Assembly: GCA_963991985.1 (NCBI GenBank)
Contig: CAXDRX010000006.1
Location: 22,357 to 86,356, forward strand
Direction of reading: 5' to 3'
DNA: 64,000 bases
DNA from: MED-G17 sp963991985
GTDB lineage: Bacteria; Bacteroidota; Bacteroidia; NS11-12g; UBA9320
The position numbers and the translations under genes are program-made. This document shows positions 61,081-64,000 of this stretch, piece after piece. Numbering within the stretch: position 1 is the first letter of the stretch; the number at the start of each line of letters is the position of its first letter. The notes beneath the pieces are model-generated. The model was not told the DNA's origin, ran no database searches, and saw only the letters and a list, made by a program, of their open reading frames with translations.

Positions 61081-61527
61081 ATGGGAAGAATAAAACTTGA
61101 AATACCCAGTAAAAAGCTATATGAGCATCAGATCGAAATTAGGGTGGACGATTTAAATTATGGCCAACATTTAGGCAACGAAATGATATTGGTATACGCT
61201 CAACAAACTCGCATAAAATGGCTTGAGAGCTGGAATTACTCCGAATTATCCATTGAACAAAAAAGCATCATACAAGGAGATGCCGCTATTGAATACCAAT
61301 CCGAAGGATTTCTGAACAATCAAATTATCACCTCGCTTTTTTTGGGAACTGTTGGCCGTGCAAGCTTTGAACTCTATTATCTATTTTTCAACAAAAGCCT
61401 CAATAAAGTGCTTGCCAGAGCAAAAACCGGCATCGTGTTCTATGATTATTCTCTTAAAAAAAGTGTTTCTATCCCTGAGGCATTTAAAGAAAAATTATCT
61501 CAGGTTGAAAGAGGTTTTGCCAATTAA
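61081..61527 (+). CDS. Thioesterase-family hotdog protein, second copy
   Basis: The 148-residue protein resembles its upstream neighbour in layout: LYEHQIEIRVDDLNYGQHLG near residue 13, then NEMILVYAQQTRIKWLES. The D-L-N-Y-G-Q-H-L-G-N block replaces the D-x-x-G-H-x-N-N of the first copy. The rest is GDAAIEYQSEGFLNNQIITS and the C-terminal strands. Only remote similarity between the two copies is visible by eye. Its last 33 bases overlap the coiled-coil gene on the opposite strand. Confidence 0.8.
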   Translation: MGRIKLEIPSKKLYEHQIEIRVDDLNYGQHLGNEMILVYAQQTRIKWLESWNYSELSIEQKSIIQGDAAIEYQSEGFLNNQIITSLFLGTVGRASFELYYLFFNKSLNKVLARAKTGIVFYDYSLKKSVSIPEAFKEKLSQVERGFAN

Positions 61528-62421
61528 GTAATTTTCTGAAAATAATATTGCCTCATATTCCCCAGGAATCATATAATTTTTCACAGGCCAAACAAAGGTT
61601 ACTAGTTCATTTTTGTTTTGGAAATTTACAGTAGACTTATCTGTGTAGAGAGATTCTTCGCCACGAAAAATAAATTTGCCAGAACCTATCGCCTCATTAT
61701 AAATCGTTTCTTTACTTGGCGACATAAGCTTTAGGTAAATAACTTTATTGCCCTTTTCGGCGACTTCATTGTTGTCTAATTTGAAACGAACCAAAAGTTG
61801 TTCTGCCCGCTTAAGTTTGTCTGTTGTTTTGTATTTTCCGTTTGTTCTTTTTCTTACCGCCAAACCTTCCAATTCCATTGGCCGCATCTTTGATGCTAAA
61901 TCTACCTTATCGGTTAAGTTTCTATTTTCATTGGTTAAGTTCTCATTTTTGGTTTGCTCTTCTATAATTGCTTGCTGCATTATGTAGTTTTCATCTTTTA
62001 GATACTTTACTTCCTTACTGAGTGAATCTATTTCCAGCGTATAGTTGCTTAATTGTTTTCTCAAATCGGCGATTTGACTTTTGGCTTTCTGTAAAGCATT
62101 CTTGCTTATTCTGTCGCTTTTAATAAGTCGTTTAATTTCTAAAATTTTTTCCTCAAGAGCGCTATTTCGCAATTTGATAACACTGTCCAAACTGGCATTT
62201 TGTAGCTTATATTCTCCCAATTGATTTTCAGCATCATTCAACAGGTTTTGAAGTTCCATTTTTGCCTCAGCTGTTTCAGCAAGTTCTATGGTTTTGTCAT
62301 TTAGTTCATTGCGCTTTCCAGTTAAAAAGTAGATAAGCAATACATTAATAATTAACAATAAGGCAATGATGATGAACAAACCTTTTTTGTTTCTCTCCTT
62401 TTGATAAGATCCCAGTGACAT
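61495..62421 (-). CDS. Membrane-anchored coiled-coil protein
   Basis: The 308-residue product has a basic N-terminus, one membrane helix (about residues 15-33, FIIIALLLIINVLLIYFL) and a long coiled coil (about 36-190) with repeated L-x-x-E/K-N. A beta-rich periplasmic C-terminal domain of about 100 residues follows: LEGLAVRKRTNGKYKTTDKLK and VRFKLDNNEVAEKGNKVIYLKL, then NFQNKNELVTFVWPV and GEYEAILFSENYLIG. I recognise the type as a Bacteroidota conserved protein but not a function. A role at the cell envelope is inferred from topology. Confidence 0.85.
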   Translation of the reverse strand: MSLGSYQKERNKKGLFIIIALLLIINVLLIYFLTGKRNELNDKTIELAETAEAKMELQNLLNDAENQLGEYKLQNASLDSVIKLRNSALEEKILEIKRLIKSDRISKNALQKAKSQIADLRKQLSNYTLEIDSLSKEVKYLKDENYIMQQAIIEEQTKNENLTNENRNLTDKVDLASKMRPMELEGLAVRKRTNGKYKTTDKLKRAEQLLVRFKLDNNEVAEKGNKVIYLKLMSPSKETIYNEAIGSGKFIFRGEESLYTDKSTVNFQNKNELVTFVWPVKNYMIPGEYEAILFSENYLIGKTSFNLR

Positions 62422-62506
62422 TTAGCGGTAAATTTAATAAATCCAATCAATTCTATTATTCTTTTGTTTAGTTTGAAATTCTATAAAGGCATATTATTTG
62501 AACAAA

Positions 62507-63973
62507 ATGAAAAGAGTAGTTGTAATTGGCGGCGGTTTTGCAGGACTGAGTGCTGCATCCTATTTGGCCAAAGAGGGCTTGGAAGTAACTTTATTAGAAA
62601 AGCATGTTACTCTTGGCGGTAGGGCAAGAAAATTCTCAGAAAATGGATTTGTGTTTGATATGGGACCTAGCTGGTATTGGATGCCTGATGTTTTTGAAGA
62701 ATATTTTGGCCATTTTGGCCATAGCGTTGCAGACTTTTACAAACTCCAGAGATTAGACCCAAGCTACGATGTGTTTTTTGAAAAAGAAAAGCTATCCATT
62801 CCCGCATCAGAAGAAGAATTGTATAAACTATTTGAAAAATATGAACCTGGATGTACGCAGCGATTACAGAATTTTCTAACCGAAGCAGAAACGAAATACA
62901 AAATTGGTTTGGGTGAATTTGTATCCAAACCCTCCTTAAGCATGCTTGAATTTGCCAAAATAGATCTCCTGGTCAAAGCACGAAAATTAGATATATTAAA
63001 ATCTATGAAGAAGCATGTTTCCGAGGTCGTTTCAAACCCTTATTTGAAACTGATCTTGGAGTTCCCTGTTCTTTTTTTGGGGCAAACAGCAGCGAAGATT
63101 CCAGCCTTGTACAGTTTGATGAATTATGCCGATTTAAAGCTAGGAACATGGTACCCAATGGGAGGAATGAACAAAATTGTTGAAGGGATGGAAAAGGTAG
63201 CAAAAGAAGTGGGTGTTGATCTACAAAAAAATCAAAATGTTTTTCAAATTAGATCACACAAAGGAAAGGCCTATGAAGTAGCTACGATGAAAAATAATTT
63301 TAAAGCAGATTTTGTGGTGTCGGCTGCAGATTATGCGCATACCGAACAAAAATTGCTCTCTGAAAATGATCGAAGTTACAGCAAAAAGTATTGGTCCAAA
63401 AGAAAAATGGCACCCTCCTCCCTTCTTTACTATGTTGGATTGAACACCAAAATTGATGGGCTGAAACATCATAGTTTATTTTTTGATGCCAATTTTGAGA
63501 AGCACGCTCATGAAATTTACTCTGCCCATTCTTGGCCTCAGGACCCTCTTTTTTATGTTTGTGCGCCAAGCCGAACCGACCCATCCGTTGCTCCGGAGGG
63601 AAAGGAAAATTTATTTTTCCTAATTCCAACCTCGGTCGAATTAAGCCAAGACGATGATGGAATAAGAGATAAGTACTTCAAAATAATATGCGAAAGAATG
63701 AAAAAGCACTTTTCTATCGACCTTCAGGAGCATATTGAATTTTATAAAAGTTTTAGCAGGCGTGAATTTATTAGTGAATACAACAGTTTGAAGGGGAATG
63801 CTTACGGATTAGCAAACACACTCGATCAAACTGCATTTTTAAAACCAAAAATGAGAAGCAAAAAGTTAGAAAATCTATTCTTCGCGGGTCAATTGACTAC
63901 CCCAGGACCCGGTGTGCCGCCCAGCTTGATCAGCGGCAAGGTAGCAGCCGAACAAATTCTTCAACTTATTTAG
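62507..63973 (+). CDS. crtI: Phytoene desaturase CrtI
   Basis: CrtI converts phytoene to lycopene in carotenoid synthesis. The 488-residue product has the FAD motif VVVIGGGFAGLSAASYLA near residue 5, LLEKHVTLGGRARKF, FVFDMGPSWYWMPDVFEEYF (the D-x-G-P block) near 50, and YPMGGMNKIVEGM near 215. The C-terminal FFAGQLTTPGPGVPPSLISGKVAAEQI is typical of bacterial CrtI. An in-frame TTG lies at 62498, and the ATG at 62507 gives the usual M-K-R-V-V-V-I-G-G-G. A phytoene synthase often follows, but the window ends 27 bases after the stop. Confidence 0.93.
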   Translation: MKRVVVIGGGFAGLSAASYLAKEGLEVTLLEKHVTLGGRARKFSENGFVFDMGPSWYWMPDVFEEYFGHFGHSVADFYKLQRLDPSYDVFFEKEKLSIPASEEELYKLFEKYEPGCTQRLQNFLTEAETKYKIGLGEFVSKPSLSMLEFAKIDLLVKARKLDILKSMKKHVSEVVSNPYLKLILEFPVLFLGQTAAKIPALYSLMNYADLKLGTWYPMGGMNKIVEGMEKVAKEVGVDLQKNQNVFQIRSHKGKAYEVATMKNNFKADFVVSAADYAHTEQKLLSENDRSYSKKYWSKRKMAPSSLLYYVGLNTKIDGLKHHSLFFDANFEKHAHEIYSAHSWPQDPLFYVCAPSRTDPSVAPEGKENLFFLIPTSVELSQDDDGIRDKYFKIICERMKKHFSIDLQEHIEFYKSFSRREFISEYNSLKGNAYGLANTLDQTAFLKPKMRSKKLENLFFAGQLTTPGPGVPPSLISGKVAAEQILQLI

Positions 63974-64000
63974 CAAAATTTACCGCCCTTCTTTCACGGA

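Noticed and set aside
1..64000. CRISPR arrays, tRNA or rRNA genes, prophage or restriction/defence islands
   Set aside because: I saw no repeated spacers, tRNA-like cloverleafs, transposases, integrases or defence-type protein pairs. The neighbourhood is housekeeping throughout.

Overview
This window looks like the chromosome of a gliding, carotenoid-making member of the Bacteroidota. The evidence is a complete gldKLMN type IX secretion/gliding core preceded by a PorP/SprF-like gene, a SusC-like TonB-dependent receptor, promoters with the Bacteroidota -7 element TAnnTTTG, and Bacteroidota families such as DUF4293 and a DEDDh-exonuclease/GIY-YIG fusion. The DNA is AT-rich and gene-dense. A CrtD-like desaturase beside a CruF-like hydratase suggests monocyclic 1'-hydroxy carotenoids of the saproxanthin/flexixanthin type, so a Saprospiria- or Cytophagia-like lineage is plausible, but this is inference.

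Layout. 1-3.0 kb: 5' end of recJ (minus), a PIN-PhoH ATPase and the exonuclease/GIY-YIG protein. 3.0-13.2 kb, minus strand: recF, dciA (DUF721), rpe, a TonB-dependent receptor, a PorP-like protein and gldK-L-M-N, ending in a clear terminator. 13.2-17.6 kb, plus: pdhA, crtD-like, cruF-like, a TPR membrane protein and ribH. 17.6-20.4 kb, minus: cca, a pRiA4b ORF-3-like protein and miaA, a tRNA-maturation group. 20.4-30.2 kb: sixA, priA, ruvC, a flippase-like/GT2/85-residue operon, an unknown 224-residue protein, gltA, murI and two Skp/OmpH chaperones. 30.3-38.1 kb: a LuxE-like protein, recN, surE-membrane protein-lpxB-lipoprotein, a front-end-type fatty acid desaturase, an aquaporin and ung. 38.1-47.3 kb: metB, a LolD-type ATPase and ftcD (minus); a lipoprotein, fabG, tatC and rpiB (plus); a cytochrome b5-like protein, a UMF1-type MFS carrier and glmM (minus). 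47.4-50.1 kb: RNase P RNA, a sigma-54 response regulator and a Sua5-type enzyme. 50.1-55.4 kb, minus: thiolase, truA, an ABC exporter, trpS and a deoxynucleoside kinase. 55.5-64 kb: DUF4293, an orphan double ABC ATPase, a FlK-like thioesterase, smpB, fadD, a lysozyme-like protein, two hotdog thioesterases, a coiled-coil membrane protein (minus) and phytoene desaturase crtI at the right edge.

Most of the window is housekeeping. I see no CRISPR array, insertion sequence, prophage, tRNA or rRNA gene, and no obvious new defence or mobile system. The most notable signals are: (i) two genes (crtD-like and miaA), and possibly a third (cytochrome b5-like), whose essential N-termini can only be reached from a non-ATG/GTG/TTG codon, apparently ATC next to the upstream stop; (ii) near-leaderless promoters with perfect TAnnTTTG boxes; (iii) many tail-to-tail gene pairs that share or overlap stop codons; (iv) an aquaporin with an unusually small-residue selectivity filter; and (v) several tightly coupled small genes of unknown function in conserved-looking operons (tRNA maturation, lipid A, glycosyltransferase).
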